64,000 nt of DNA from an uncultured Kordiimonas sp. (GTDB lineage Bacteria > Pseudomonadota > Alphaproteobacteria > Sphingomonadales > Kordiimonadaceae): the NCBI GenBank assembly GCA_947503625.1, contig CANNEK010000006.1, positions 30,365 to 94,364 on the forward strand, in the 5' to 3' direction. Under the pieces are notes generated by a model that did not search any database, was not told where the DNA came from, and saw nothing but the letters and a program-made list of their open reading frames with translations. Below, one piece after another: positions 63,862 to 64,000 of the stretch. The first letter of the stretch is position 1; each line of letters opens with the position of its first letter. A program made the position numbers and the translations under genes.

Positions 63862-64000
63862 TTACTGTCTCGTTACCCATTCGGGTTCCTCGTCATTCAG
63901 CTTCGGCGTTGCCTTGCCCCATATGAACCTTTAACGGTTCAACTCCGGAACCCCAGCTAACAAAAAACCCCGGCCCAGAGGGCCGGGGTTTTATTGTTGG
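63862..64000 (-). repeat. Boundary-type repeat at the right edge with terminator
   Basis: CCTCGTCATTCAGCTTCGGCG, the CATATGAACC...GGTTCA palindrome, and a terminator at 63961-63994 (AACCCCGGCCC / GGGCCGGGGTT with A and T runs) follow the order seen left of sites B, D and E. The last three bases (TGG) could be the CCA end of another minus-strand tRNA fragment, but the window stops there. Confidence 0.65.

Overview
The window looks like chromosomal DNA of a Gram-negative, probably marine alphaproteobacterium. Supporting signs are large outer-membrane and type I/type V secreted proteins, an AsmA protein, a guanine deaminase/Tsx/MFS purine cluster, and partial tRNA genes whose sequence resembles alphaproteobacterial initiator tRNA-Met. 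A Kordiimonadales-like host is only a guess. No complete tRNA, rRNA, CRISPR array, integrase or transposase was found. LAYOUT: the window is punctuated by five copies, all in the same orientation, of a 3' half of tRNA-Met(CAU) on the minus strand (sites A ~335-575, B ~18179-18345, C ~25726-25885, D ~33664-33820, E ~50250-50410). Each is followed on its high-coordinate side by ~110 bp of AT-rich DNA holding a short direct repeat of the kind bound by integrases, and on its low-coordinate side by terminators and further tRNA-end fragments. They split the window into segments that read as tandemly accreted islands, each entered at the tRNA gene, with the intact tRNA expected beyond the right edge. 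SEGMENT 1 (0.6-18 kb): two adjacent hybrid histidine kinases with different membrane sensors but identical kinase-receiver modules, an RTX metalloprotease, two OmpR-type response regulators, a 2206-residue RTX protein with 13 PPC-like repeats, and two paralogues of an unrecognised ~97-aa protein. SEGMENT 2 (18.2-25.7 kb): two decayed catabolic gene ends and a ~2020-aa glycine-rich autotransporter. SEGMENT 3 (25.9-33.5 kb): four minus-strand genes that I cannot assign to any described system (two beta-rich proteins without signal peptides, two Ser-rich proteins with an NlpC/P60-like Cys/His domain), facing a membrane AraC-type regulator. This is the best candidate for an undescribed system. SEGMENT 4 (33.8-49.8 kb): an EEP-family lipoprotein, MipA/OmpV, an EAL phosphodiesterase, a DUF4136 lipoprotein, an orphan PotF-like binding protein, an HdeA-like protein, a patatin lipoprotein coupled to a small lipoprotein and GltS, a K+ channel, and a complete tripartite RND efflux system. 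SEGMENT 5 (50.4-64 kb): a second DUF4136 lipoprotein, DUF2092 and Arg-Pro-rich proteins, a patatin remnant, a ZIP transporter, a guanine deaminase/MFS/Tsx/MFS operon and an AsmA protein. HOW THEY WORK TOGETHER: segment 1 pairs membrane sensing with secreted Ca2+-binding RTX proteins. Segment 3 looks like a regulated effector or toxin operon. Segments 4 and 5 are envelope and transport modules. Segments 4 and 5 share paralogues (DUF4136, patatin), which suggests the islands descend from related elements. All functions are inferred from sequence recognition alone.
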